Shown piece after piece: positions 38,519 to 47,796 of a stretch of 64,000 bases of DNA. The translations under genes were made by a program, and so were the position numbers. Each line of letters begins with the position of its first letter. Position 1 is the first letter of the stretch. Where the stretch lies: positions 495,167-559,166 of the forward strand of contig CAJNDS010002219.1 in assembly GCA_905221605.1 (NCBI GenBank), written 5' to 3'. Source of the stretch: Symbiodinium natans (taxonomy: Eukaryota; Sar; Dinophyceae; Suessiales; Symbiodiniaceae). Under the pieces are notes generated by a model. That model did no database searches and was not told the DNA's origin. It saw only the letters and a program-made list of their open reading frames with translations.

Positions 38519-39254
38519 GGATTTGGGCTTTAGCCCCTCCAGCCCTTTAGCCCTTTCCTGCAAGCTTTGTGAGGTAGAAGGCAAAGCTTAAGGAGTGTGC
38601 CCTGTAAAGAAAGGACCCCGGGGCCGAAGAACCCTCAGCCGCCCAGAGCCCTCAACGCCACGCAGGAGGTGGCTTGGTGCCAGGAGCAGCGCAGCGTAGA
38701 GGACTTCGCAGCCGCAACGGGGCCGCCACACGGCAGCAACAGCAGCAAGCGGCTCAGGGCTTTGGGATGTCGGGTGTCGAAGGTTCTTTCTGCGCCGTGA
38801 ACCCAAAGGCTTCTGGCCCAATACCTGTGCAACAGACTGCGCCCTGAAGCCTTTTTGCGAGCAGTTTCAGCATTCTTCAGGTTCCTTCTCTCACTTGGCA
38901 TGGAGGACACAGGGAGGCGCGTGGTCTGCCAAGCTTTGTTGAGCCCAGTTCGTAGCTGTTGTGGTTCATGCGTGTTGAGTGTTCTTTGTGAGGAAGGGCA
39001 TGTTTCCGGCTGCAACCCGAAGTGTACGAGGTTTTACAGCCGCAGGTCTGAAAATCGGCTTGCTGTAGTTCATTGCTCTTTGTTCCTTGTCGTAGGGTGT
39101 CTTGACGTTCGGGGATTCCTGGACTTCTCTGGTCCAAGGCGGCCTCAGAAGAATGCTTAGCTAGGGGGCTTTTTGGCTTTTTGGCTTAAGGCTTTTTGAG
39201 GCCCTCAGTATCGATGCCTGCAGTTGATGGCCCATGGGCGTCACGCCTCAAGCC

Positions 39255-39376
39255 TTGGTGTCTTGGAGTCTTGGAGGAACTTGGTGGCACCGGGATGCCC
39301 TGAAAGCTACTACGAGACGGGCGTCGCCTACAAGGTGCCTCTGAAGCATCCTTTGAACCAAGCAAGAAGCCGTTGA
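39255..39376 (+). CDS. Possible terminal exon, unknown gene
   Basis: The plus frame reads ESWRNLVAPGCPESYYETGV, then AYKVPLKHPLNQARSR and TGA. A GT (AAG|GTGCCT) inside could be a donor. Relation to the SDR gene is not established. Confidence 0.3.
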
Positions 39377-39395
39377 AAGACATCCTTCACAGCCG

Positions 39396-39481
39396 TAGAT
39401 GGGTATTCCAGGGTACCCCAAAATAGTATCGTCCCTATGATAGGCATCCCCAGGAGTGGTACCCCTATTTTCGGAAACGCC
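39396..39481. repeat. Family D element, diverged
   Basis: GGGTACCCCAAAATAGTATCG and AGGAGTGGTACCCCTATTTTC show the D words; the ends are weakly inverted. Confidence 0.6.
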
Positions 39482-39644
39482 CATATGCATACACGCGCAG
39501 ACATGATCTTCCAATGCCAGCATAGGGGTGCAGAAAGCAAAATCTGCAGTAGCGAGTGTATGTAGGTGCTTGACAAAACGTACGGGAGGTAGTTTGTGTT
39601 TCCTTTTTTTTTCTTGGGGGGGGGGGGGGGGGTGGAGGAGCACA

Positions 39645-39735
39645 TATTGGGAGTTCTCAAAATGATGATCCTTTGGGTACCCTAAAATGAGAGGGGCCGC
39701 CTTATATTAAGGACCCAAAAGGGACCCCAATATGT
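39645..39735. repeat. Family D-like element
   Basis: Contains GTACCCTAAAATGAGAGG and TATTAAGGACCCAAAAGGGA, matching the D consensus in reverse order. It follows a G17 run at 39616. Confidence 0.55.
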
Positions 39736-40021
39736 TTCAGAACATCTGCACCAAGTGCCGCCACTCGAAAGGACCGGCCCGCGTGGGCCAATGGCTTCGG
39801 TCCCTTCCGTCCTGCGCGTGAGGACATCGCTGAGCCAGCGAGGCATGGGGGTGCTGAGAGCGGGGTTTAAGGTTTAGGGTTTGGGGCTTAGGAGTTTTGG
39901 GCTCAGGGTTTAAAGGGTTCTGGGATCAGGGCTTAGGGTTCAGGGTTTCGGGTTTCGGGTTAGTTCCCAGAAACCGAAGAAGGTTCGAGTCGCCCCTTGG
40001 TCTCACGGCGAGCTGCCTCAA

Positions 40022-40134
40022 GCTTGGTAGCCCAGTGGTACCCTTTACCCTTTTTTGGGTTCTGGTTTCCCTTATAAAATAACAAGCAACAAAAAGGGTG
40101 CCCTCATCATAAGATGGTTCCTGGGCTACCAAGC
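40022..40134. repeat. Inverted-repeat element, family E
   Basis: Perfect 14-bp ends GCTTGGTAGCCCAG / CTGGGCTACCAAGC, with a second inner pair TACCCTTT..AAAGGGTG. Only one copy seen. Confidence 0.75.
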
Positions 40135-40454
40135 AAGACTCAAGACTGCGACGCAGTTGCTACAGGCCCTTGCGTACTCGGCGTTTTTCGTGGCTTCGCC
40201 GGCAGGGATCTTTATGTTTGCTTTACCTTTTTGAATCCCAGGGACCTTCTTGAAGGACTCTTCCTTCACGTATTAGAACGGTTCCTTATATGGTTCACAA
40301 GCAGTATTCCTCCATGTCAGGGGTATTTGGGAGTCTTTGGGTATAGCTCCTTTCAGCTTCTGCCCTGAATCACAGGAAGCGGTCGCGGGCGGCAGCCAAT
40401 GGGGGGCCGAGGCAGGCGCCTGTCATGCTTACCGAAGAGACTAAATATGGGGGG

Positions 40455-40525
40455 AAGTAGGGTTTAGGGTTTAGTGTTTAGGGTTTAGGGTATAGGGTTT
40501 AGGGTTTAGGGTTTAAGGTTTAGGG
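40455..40525. repeat. TTTAGGG array
   Basis: About 10 units directly abutting the family D element that starts at 40525. Confidence 0.9.
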
Positions 40526-40616
40526 TTTCCGAAATGAGGGGTACCTTATTCGGGTCCTTATTGTAAGGGAATCATACTCTTTGGGGCTCTATCTTAGGGA
40601 ATTTTCGGAAACTCCC
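40525..40616. repeat. Family D element, full length
   Basis: Ends GTTTCCGAAAATGA-like and TTTTCGGAAACTCC are inverted; the interior has GGTACCTTATTCGGGTCCTT and ATCATACTCTTTGGGGCTCT, the D consensus. Confidence 0.85.
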
Positions 40617-40892
40617 CATCTTCCAGGTTTTGTGGTTGAGTCACTGGCTGTGGGTGGTAGTTGTCGACGAACTGCAGAAGACCGAGCCAAGATGCGACCA
40701 CGCTTAAGCCACCAGGCAATTTGCACGTCTGTTCCGCTTCCTCGGGATCACGGCTACAAGCCATAGTTTACCATGATCGCAGCATGAACAGACCACCACT
40801 GCACCGCTTTCCCCCGGCCACACCCCCTGCAAGCTGCAGTTCAAGTGGCGCTCTTAGGGCCTTGGCTGGGTTTACAGCCCCGCCCACCTGCA

Positions 40893-40949
40893 GGAGGTAC
40901 TTCATCTCGGGCGTGATGCTTGGGAGCCGGAAGAAGTTGAAGGCCTCCC
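40893..40949 (-). CDS. Probable exon, minus strand, unknown gene
   Basis: On the reverse strand AG|GCC opens a frame AFNFFRLPSITPEMKYLLQ that ends exactly at CTGCAG|GTGGGC, a good donor. Exactly 57 nt, phase 0 at both ends. It could belong with the 38422 exon. A C32 run borders it on the 5' side, so the acceptor context is unusual. Confidence 0.4.
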
Positions 40950-40950
40950 C

Positions 40951-40988
40951 GGACCCCCCCCCCCCCCCCCCCCCCCCCCCGCCCCCCC
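40951..40988. repeat. Poly-C tract
   Basis: A run of about 31 C, one G, then seven more C. Confidence 0.95.
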
Positions 40989-41166
40989 AGCAAAAAAAAA
41001 CAGGAAAATGAAAAAATATAAATACAAAAACTATATATATATATATATACATAATTCCCTAAACTTTTTTCTTGGCTGTTTCTGGGACTCAGGTGCCCTC
41101 AATAGGGAATAACTCGACTTTTCAAGCGATACGGGCATCCTTGCTACGCTTCATGATGTACTTTCT

Positions 41167-41235
41167 GAAACCAAGGGGGTTGTTTTTGGGCGCTTTGGGG
41201 TAGGCATAATGTCAGGACCCTGACCCCTTGGTTTC
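41167..41235. repeat. Inverted-repeat element, family F, next to an exon
   Basis: Perfect 12-bp ends GAAACCAAGGGG / CCCCTTGGTTTC. The acceptor CCCAAAG of the next exon lies 6 bp beyond its right end. Confidence 0.7.
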
Positions 41236-41241
41236 CCAAAG

Positions 41242-41303
41242 AGGAGGAGGAGGGGCTGCTGCCGCAGAACTACCGGCAACAGATTGCAGATGCCTTGCTG
41301 AAG
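41242..41303 (+). CDS. Probable exon, unknown gene
   Basis: Acceptor TTCCCAAAG, frame EEEGLLPQNYRQQIADALLK, donor CTGAAG|GTGGCT. Strong helical composition and canonical splice sites. It may precede the exon at 41951. Confidence 0.5.
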
Positions 41304-41729
41304 GTGGCTTTGGCAGCCGCCCAGAATAAGAGAGTTTGCGTAAGGGGGGGGGGCGTTCCTTTCTAAGGCTTCACAGTTTGTCTTTTGAGGTGGAACTTTG
41401 GGAATGCAGTCGAGTTTTGGGACGTACGTGCCGAGTCGCGTAGCACAACTTTTTGGCCGCGGATCATGGCATGCCTAAGCATCCCGACTTCGGTTGTAGC
41501 TTTGTTTGCGGGACTTCGGTTGTTGGAAGGAGAGGTCTAAGATCTGCATGCGCACCTCGGAGAGGGGACGGTTTCAGCGGTCGAACTCCAGGAAGTTTAG
41601 GGGCCGCGGCCTCTCGGTGTTTTGGATGGTCGAGGGGTCTAAGCCCCAACGCCCTCAAGCGTACATCGAGGCTTGACTGCGGGGGCTTTCGAAACTAGGG
41701 GCAGAAGGGCTCCCTTCTTTTCGTCAGCC

Positions 41730-41938
41730 CTAAGCCCTAAGCCCTAAACCCTAAACCCTGAACCCTAAACCCTAAACCCTAAACCCTGAACTCTAAACCC
41801 TAAACCCTAAACCCTAAACCCTAACCCCTAAACCCTAAACCCTAAACCCTAGACCCTAAACTCCTAAACCCTAAACTCTAAACCCTAAACCCTAAACCCC
41901 TAACCCCGAAACCCTAAACCCGAAACCCTAAACCCTAT
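41730..41938. repeat. CCCTAAA array
   Basis: About 29 units with CCCGAAA and CTCTAAA variants, immediately upstream of the exon at 41951. Confidence 0.95.
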
Positions 41939-41950
41939 TGAGCTCAGAAG

Positions 41951-42032
41951 GTTCCCCCCAAACTCCCTGGACCGGTTCTGTGAGGCTGATCCGGAGGCGG
42001 TCATCGTCGATCCCCTGGAGGCTTCTAAGCGA
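41951..42032 (+). CDS. Exon resembling inositol 1,3,4-trisphosphate 5/6-kinase (ITPK) N-domain
   Basis: The frame reads FPPNSLDRFCEADPEAVIVD, then PLEASKR. In ITPK-family ATP-grasp kinases the segment x-F-x-x-Y-x-x-x-x-P-x-x-x-V-x-D-P-L-x-A-x-x-x-x-x-(S/N)-R follows the N-terminal Rossmann-like part; D-P-L-x-A is its hallmark. The exon ends CGA|GTTTAGGG, so the donor GT is the first dinucleotide of a TTTAGGG array. Other ITPK exons (ATP-grasp core) were not identified with confidence; a terminal exon at 47872-47944 could be compatible with the C-terminus but is not proven. Confidence 0.45.
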
Positions 42033-42698
42033 GTTTAGGGTTTAGGGTTTGGGGTTTAGGGTTTAGGGTATTCCGTCTGCCATGCTTTCTGGCAATCCAG
42101 CAGAATAACTATTGTTATTCTATGAATATCATGGACTTAATCACATTAAGGTAGTTTGAACCCTATAATAATCAGAACTAGACCCTAAGATTTTCGTGCA
42201 TCGATGTATAGAGCTTCCACAGCAGTAAATACAGTGACGGAAGTTTCTTCCAGCCCCGAATCTCAATGCCCTTAAACCCTAAACCCTAAACTGCCTTAAG
42301 CCCTAAACTCTAAACCTTCAATCCGAAACCCAAAACGCTAATTGTGCCCCCGAGCGACATGGGCCTTCAAAGCCTTTCAACTCCAACCCTGGCGGCAGCG
42401 AATACGGTGCCAGCCTGCCGCCTCGGGACTCCCCGAGCCTTAACCACGCACCCTCTGGCCACCGACAAGCTTGAACACGGCGTTGAAACACGACTCAGTA
42501 AGCGCGTATGAGTTTTGCACGGGCCTCGTTCGTGCACAGGGCCTGGCAAAGAAAAAACGTCCGAGTCCGGCCGGTCCTGTTACAGCCCTAAACCCCAAAG
42601 CCTAAACCCTAAACTCGAAACCCGAAACCCCCAAACCCTAAACCCTAAACCTAAACCCCAACACTCTAGCACAGTCCTAAAAAGCTTGAAAAATCCAG

Positions 42699-42759
42699 AG
42701 CAACGGGCCCACAACATGCTCACCATGTGCCGGGAGGCAGTCCAGGCGCGTGCCGCCAG
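42699..42759 (+). CDS. Probable exon, unknown gene
   Basis: Acceptor AATCCAG, frame EQRAHNMLTMCREAVQARAA, donor CGCCAG|GCCCC (GC type). Another open stretch at about 42355-42508 (MGLQSLSTPTLAAANT) is less convincing. Confidence 0.4.
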
Positions 42760-43352
42760 GCCCCGCTCCTCCCCTCAAACCCCCGTAAACCCTACGAACC
42801 CTAGCCCCATAAACCCGAAACCCTAAACCCGAAACCCCAAACCCTAAATCCTAAGCCCGAAACCCTAAACCCAAACCCCTAAGCCGTAAACCCTGAAACT
42901 TACAATAACCGTATACCCTTCTAAACCCCAAGCCCCCCCCACCCTCAGCTACTCTGAAGGGCATTGCGTTTCTCTGAATGCAGCTTTCTGCTTGCACGTG
43001 TCGATCATGTGGACCCGCATGCGGAACTTTAGTCGTACGTGCGGAGCTTACTTAAAGTCAGCATTTTGTCGGGCGTCATGTCATCTGGGTCTGGTTGTGA
43101 TGTGGGTTGCTGGACAACGGTCCATGTGGTGCTCTAAACTGGCGCTTCGTTAATTCGCGTTATTTTCTTGGTGGCACCAATGTTCAAGCTTGCTCCGGTG
43201 AGGACTCATGAACCCTTCGAATAGCAAGGTCAGTTGTGCCCAGGCCCCTAAACCCTAAACCCTAAACCCCTAAACCCCTAAACCCCTAAACCCGTACACC
43301 CCTAAACCCCTAAACCCCTAAACTCCCTCTAAACTCTTCAACGTCCCGGGAG

Positions 43353-44160
43353 GAGTGGAGCGACCATTGCTGACTGGAACAAGGACGACGCAGCCGTGCG
43401 AAGTGCCTTCAACGACGCTAGTCTCAGGAGTTTTAGGGTGTGTATATATATAATATATATATATATCATATATATATATATATATATGATGTGTATATAT
43501 ATATATATACAGACATTGTTCTTTGTAAATATGCATATGTCCTCTTCTCTAGGCAGGAGTGCGTGCTTGCTTTGGGCACTTTGCAGAGAAGCACTACGAA
43601 AGCCATGGGAAGCCGGAATGCAAAGAGACGCAAAAGGCACGGCACGTTCTCCGGTCATATAGGGGTCGGAATAATTGCGAATAATATTCTCTTATGGTCC
43701 CTGTGGAATTATACTATACAAACCCACCCAAAAAACCTACTGTAATGATTCAGGCTCCTACAGTAGAGACATCGAAGAATGCCGTGTCTGAGGCGTTCGG
43801 GCCTGGGGTTCAGCTTCGAGGGCTGACGGCTTTTCTTACAGAGATTCCACACTTGGGGAGTTTCCCAGCATACGGGTGTGTGGTCCTACGCTTGGGGGGG
43901 TTCTCTTCGGGGTTTCCCCCCCCGCCCCCACCCCAAAGGGGGGAGAGATCGGCCCCCCTCGGCCGAGGAGGTCGTGGACATGGTCAAGGAGTGCGATGTC
44001 ATTGTGAGCCTCTTGGGCTCCATACTTGAAGGTTCATGGGGTACTTATGAGTGGGTTATAGGTACCCTCAATAAGGTTATAGCCATAGTTACCCTTCTTC
44101 TGACCCTACTTATTTCAGGCCTAGCGGCACGGGCCGGCCCCCGCCCCCCAAAGCACGAAA
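43353..44160 (+). CDS. Gene with element-derived introns; part resembles a dehydrogenase nucleotide-binding segment
   Basis: Phase-consistent exons: 43353-43427 (SGATIADWNKDDAAVRSAFN, donor CTCAG|GAGTTT, GA type), 43553-43653 (RQECVLALGTLQRSTTKAMG; donor CCG|GTCATATAGG), 43764-about 43783 (VETSKNAVSE), 43946-44031 (PPSAEEVVDMVKECDVIVSL-LGS), 44119 onward (GLAARAGPRPPKHE). Intron 43654-43763 is a family C element and intron 44032-44118 a family A element. The EEVVDMVKECDVIVSLLGS segment resembles the beta-alpha-beta region of 6-phosphogluconate/3-hydroxyisobutyrate dehydrogenases (x-x-E-V-x-x-x-x-D-V-x-x-x-x-L), but the Gly-rich loop was not found. The last exon's end is unclear; a pyrimidine/CG tract follows at 44165-44290. 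Confidence 0.45.
43440..43512. repeat. TA-rich palindromic microsatellite
   Basis: Runs of TATATA, with ATATATCATATATATA and TATATATGATGTGTATATATA, inside the intron 43428-43552. Confidence 0.9.
43654..43763. repeat. Family C element forming a complete intron
   Basis: Begins GTCATATAGGGGTCGGAATA and ends GATTCAGGCTCCTACAG. The ends are imperfect inverted repeats (TATAGGGGTCGGAATAATT against TGTAGGAGCCTGAATCATT). Removing it joins TTC TCC G + TA GAG ACA in phase. Confidence 0.8.
44032..44118. repeat. Family A element forming a complete intron
   Basis: The left end CTTGAAG|GTTCATGGGGTACT gives the donor; after A-family interior words the sequence ends TACTTATTTCAG. Removing it joins CTT GAA G + GC CTA GCG in phase. 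Confidence 0.75.
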
Positions 44161-44292
44161 CCTTGAACCTTGGCACTGTCTTCTCTTTCCCGTGTCTTTG
44201 TCCTCTCCTTCTCTCTGTCTCTCTTTCTCCTGCCTTCGCCCCCCCTCCCTCCCCCCCCTCCCCCCCCCGGCGCTCGCGCGCGCGCGCGCACC

Positions 44293-45290
44293 CGCATCAG
44301 CAGCATCAGTGGGGTTGGTTTGGGGGCCTTAAAAGCATTCTATGCATGCGTTTTGCCTTCGAAAAACCTTCAGAAAACGCTGTAAACACGTGTTTTTGGG
44401 CTTGGGAAGCCCTTTGGGACCCAGGAAAGGGAGCATCATGAGCATCAGCGGCCTCCCCCAGGCCATCCAAAACCCCCTTAAACACGCCGATTGTATGTGC
44501 TTGAACGCTTGCGTTCCCACGAAACCCCCAAAAGCAAGACCCCGAATGCCCTTAAGGGCATTCGGGGTCCTGCTGTTCGGGTGTTTTGTAGGCACGAAGC
44601 CGTTCGAGCGCGTAAAATGAGCGATTTTAGGAACGTTTTTACGTGGACCCACAAAACACTCGGTATTTACGAGGTTTTCTGCTGTTGGAACACCCCCCCA
44701 AACCGAGCATCATGAGCATCAGCTGGGTCTCTGGGCCGTGGGCCCGGACCCCCCCACGAAGCCCAAGAGAAGCGATGGCTCGATGATGCGCCCGGACCCC
44801 GCGCATCAGCAGCATCAGCAGACCCCCCCCCGGACGTGGGTTTCGATGATGCGCAATTTGGGGGCGGGTCAAGGGCAACAGGGGTGGGGGTCGGAGGCAC
44901 GCGTGAAAAACCTCATAAAAACACGGTATTTACGGTGATTTCAGCGTTTTTCAGCGTTTTTTCTTGCCTTGGGCCCGCGGGCCAGGGCTGCTGATGCTCA
45001 TGATGCTCGCCTGGTTTTGGGCTTCCGGTACCCCCCCCAAACCTTGAAAAACGTGGTTTCGGCCTGGCCCGCGCCCCATGTGAAAAGCTAGGGCCGATGA
45101 TGCGCGCCCGTGAGGGTTTAATGGGGTGCTGCGGGTGTTTTGTGGCCTCGGTTTTTCGTAAAAACCCATGGTTTTTACGAGGTTTTCGTGCTTTTCGCAC
45201 CACCGCGTGTTGCGTCCCCTTGGGTTTTGGAGGCCTCCCGAAGGGCCCCGCGCGAATTTGAAGCAATTTTGGGCGGGGTCGGCGGCTCGG
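44293..45290. repeat. Repeat block built from GCATCATGAGCATCAGC words with a perfect palindrome
   Basis: About 1 kb free of telomere words. AGCATCATGAGCATCAGC or GCATCAGCAGCATCAGC occurs at 44294, 44430, 44706 and 44803, and reversed at 44987. T-rich words such as TTTTTACGAGGTTTTC and GGTATTTACG recur between them. A 32-bp perfect palindrome lies at 44538-44569. Open frames here are short and not convincing. Confidence 0.6.
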
Positions 45291-45369
45291 GCGCTCGCCC
45301 CTTAAAGCTAGCGCTTTAGTGCGACGCGGGCTCCGCCCTGGACCACGGGCGGCGCGGGGGCCGGATTTA

Positions 45370-45492
45370 ATGGCTACCGCCAGTGCCGCCGACCCCTTGG
45401 AGGCAAACGCCCAAGCTGCCCAAACCCTATCCCTTCGGTTACCCCCCCCCCCTTCTCCTGCTCAACTGTGGGAGATAATGCCTCTGCTCTAA
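45370..45492 (+). CDS. Probable first exon or small ORF, unknown protein
   Basis: ATG opens MATASAADPLEANAQAAQTL, then SLRLPPPPSPAQLWEIMPLL and TAA: 40 aa. Ala-rich start like dinoflagellate N-termini. It crosses a C11 run, so the frame after it depends on run length. Confidence 0.45.
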   Translation: MATASAADPLEANAQAAQTLSLRLPPPPSPAQLWEIMPLL

Positions 45493-45599
45493 GCCCCGAA
45501 ACCGTAAACCTTGGTTCTAAGTTCTGAAACGGTATATGTAAGGCCGTGGACAAACTAGGTGGGAGTAGCAACCCTTGCATGTTGAGCCCTAAACCCTAA

Positions 45600-46540
45600 A
45601 CCCGAAACTGGGGGGATGGGGGAAGGGGTAGGGGAGGAGGATGGAGTGGAATGGTTGGGAAGGGGAAGGGTACGGGGAAGGGGTTGGTGGTGGGTGGATT
45701 GGGGGTAAACCAGGTGGCCATGAGCCAGTGGGCATAGGGAAGGAGCGGGGAGGTTGGGGGGGGGGGGGGGGGGGGGGTGGGGGGGGGTGGGGGGGTGGGG
45801 GGGGGGGAGTGGGGGGGAGGGGGGGTAGGTGAAAGAGATGAGGTCAGTGGCTGGGTGGGGGGGGGAGGGGGGTAGGAGGTCAGGAGGATGGAGGGTTGGT
45901 GGTGGGAGGAGTGGGGGGGAGGGGGGTTGGTGGAGGAGATGAGGTAAGTGGCTGAGCCAGGGTTAAAAGGGCGGGAGGGGTTGGTGGTGGGTGGAGTGGG
46001 GGTGCGGGCAGGGATGCATGGAGAAGGGGTGGGGGAGGGGGATGGAGTGGAATTGTTGGGAAGGGGGATGGGGTGAATGGTTGAAGGGGTTGGTGGTGGG
46101 AGGTTAGGGGCAGAAGGCAAGGCCAAGTGGAGAGGTGGAGTGGAATGGTGGGGCCAAGTGGAGAGGTGGAGTGGAATGGTTGGGAAGGGGAAGGGGGAAG
46201 AGGTTGCGGTGAGGGCAGGGAGGGGGGGTTGGTGGTGGGAGTGGGTGGGGTTGGTGGAAAGTGGCTGAAGAGTCGTGGGAGGAGGGGCGGGAAGGGGTTG
46301 GTGGTGGGTGGAGTGGGGGTGAGAGGGGGGGCAGGGATGGGGAAGGGGTGGGGGAGGGGGATGGAGTGGAATTGTTGGGAAGGGGAGGGGGGGCAGGGGA
46401 AGGGGTTGGTGGTGGGAGGTTAGGGGCAGAAGGCAAGGCCAAGTGGAGAGGTGGAGTGGAATGGTGGGGCCAAGTGGAGAGGTGGAGTGGAATGGTTGGG
46501 AAGGGGAAGGGGGAAGAGGTTGCGGTGAGGGCAGGGAGGG
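45600..46540. repeat. G-rich minisatellite with about 316-bp higher-order period
   Basis: Purine/G-rich words such as GGTGGAGTGGAATGGTTGGG. A stretch of about 140 bp at 46087 recurs almost identically at 46403, and the preceding 100 bp repeat with the same 316-bp offset. Long frames on either strand are repeat artefacts. Confidence 0.9.
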
Positions 46541-46583
46541 TCTTCACTGACGCCGCCCCGCTGTTGCTGGGGTCGGCGGATAA
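46539..46583 (+). CDS. Probable exon, unknown gene
   Basis: After GCAGGGAG the frame reads VFTDAAPLLLGSADK. The donor GATAA|GTACCCATGAACC is the right end of a family A element. A neighbour at about 46690-46733 (acceptor AACTTCAG) is open in two frames. Confidence 0.4.
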
Positions 46584-46744
46584 GTACCCATGAACCACCA
46601 TGTATGCGCGCTGTTTCTTGGCCTCCTCTGAAGCTTACGAGGGCCGGCTCTGTTGCGCGCTTTAGGGCTTGAGGGCTTCTGAACTTCAGACCCCAAGATT
46701 CTCCCCATCCGCCTCTTGTTGAGGGCGGCGCTCAGGGATGTACA

Positions 46745-46868
46745 CCCTAAACCCTAAACCCTAAACCCTAAACCCTAAACCCTAAACCCTAAACCCTAAA
46801 CCCTAAACCCTAAACCCTAAACCCTAAACCCTAAATCCTAAACCCTAAACCCTAAACCCTAAACCCTA
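46745..46868. repeat. CCCTAAA array
   Basis: About 17 nearly perfect units, just upstream of the exon at 46882. Confidence 0.95.
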
Positions 46869-46881
46869 TAGGGCGTGCAAG

Positions 46882-46932
46882 GCAACCTTCCGGAGGCCTC
46901 GATGGGCAGCGCCGTGGAACTCTGGGAGGCAG
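46882..46932 (+). CDS. Probable exon bounded on both sides by telomere-like arrays
   Basis: Acceptor GTGCAAG, frame GNLPEASMGSAVELWEA, donor GAGGCAG|GTTTAGGGTT. The donor GT is the start of a TTTAGGG array (46933-47045); a CCCTAAA array ends 14 bp before the exon. Confidence 0.5.
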
Positions 46933-47045
46933 GTTTAGGGTTTAGAGTTAGGGTTTGGGGTTTGGGGTTTAGGGTTTAGGGTTTAGGGTTAGGGGTTTAG
47001 GGTTTGGGTTAAGGGTTTAGGGTTTAGGGTTTGGGGTTTAGGGTT
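46933..47045. repeat. TTTAGGG array starting at a predicted splice donor
   Basis: About 15 imperfect TTTAGGG units. Confidence 0.9.
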
Positions 47046-47047
47046 TC

Positions 47048-47297
47048 GTGGAAGGTGTGAAGGATTCAACAGACACGCGTGAAAGTTGCAAAGACTCCGT
47101 AAAGAGCCGACGAAACATCAACCCAAGTTACTTTAACCTCGATGGAAGACCCCACTACAGTACTTGAACCCTTTGACCAGGCGCGCCGTGCCGGGCTGTT
47201 GGTCCTGACGAGCCTTAGCCACATGGAGCTGTCCGAGCGCTGTCGAATCAAACGAGGAAGGAGTAGTTTTGAATATATGTGGGTCCGCTTTTTGTAA
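47048..47297 (+). CDS. Two overlapping coding-like frames, unknown
   Basis: Frame 1 (47048-47167) reads DSTDTRESCKDSVKSRRNIN, then PSYFNLDGRPHYST and TGA. Frame 2 from ATG 47142 reads MEDPTTVLEPFDQARRAGLL, then VLTSLSHMELSERCR and onward to TAA at 47297 (51 aa). Both have good codon use; one may be joined to the other by splicing near 47142-47165. The long antisense frame here starts in telomere-like repeat and was rejected. Confidence 0.35.
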
Positions 47298-47512
47298 TGC
47301 ACGCGTGAGGTCACGGTTGCCTTGCCCTGGTTGCCGGCTTTGGGGCGGGGAGGGGGGGGATGTTGATTGGGTGTTGGGGGTTTACAAAGCACAAGGTTCG
47401 AAGTGACAAGATTCCCAAACCCCAAACCGTAAACCCTAACTCCTACACCCCAAACTAAACCCCAAGCCCTTTGCCAGAGCCAAGCCCCCCAAAAGGATGC
47501 CCCCCCCCTCCC

Positions 47513-47796
47513 CAGACTCTGGAGCTTCAAATCTTCCGCCCTCGAGTCTACCTGACAAGAATCCCAACCAACGGTTACCTTTCTTTTGTAGGTTGCCTTT
47601 CTATAGAAACAGCCTACCAAAAAAAGTAGGTTTCGGGTTCTTAAGGTATACTTGGAAAACCTTGCCAGACCCGGGTACCAACCCTGTGTCCGAGGATTTC
47701 GCCGATGGCAGACAACTGGATGCTTCGCTCTGTCACGGACACCTGGGTCTTGTGCCATTTCTCTCGCCCACAAGAGACGCCCAGTCCTCGATAAAC
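47513..47796 (+). CDS. Two probable exons, unknown gene
   Basis: 47513-47588: acceptor TCCCCAG, frame LELQIFRPRVYLTRIPTNGY, donor CTTTT|GTAGGT. About 47670-47796: frame TNPVSEDFADGRQLDASLCH, then GHLGLVPFLSPTRD. They probably belong with the terminal exon at 47872. Confidence 0.35.

Noticed and set aside
45596-46601. Pro/Thr/Ser-rich minus-strand proteins
   Set aside because: Translated G-rich minisatellite with a 316-bp period.
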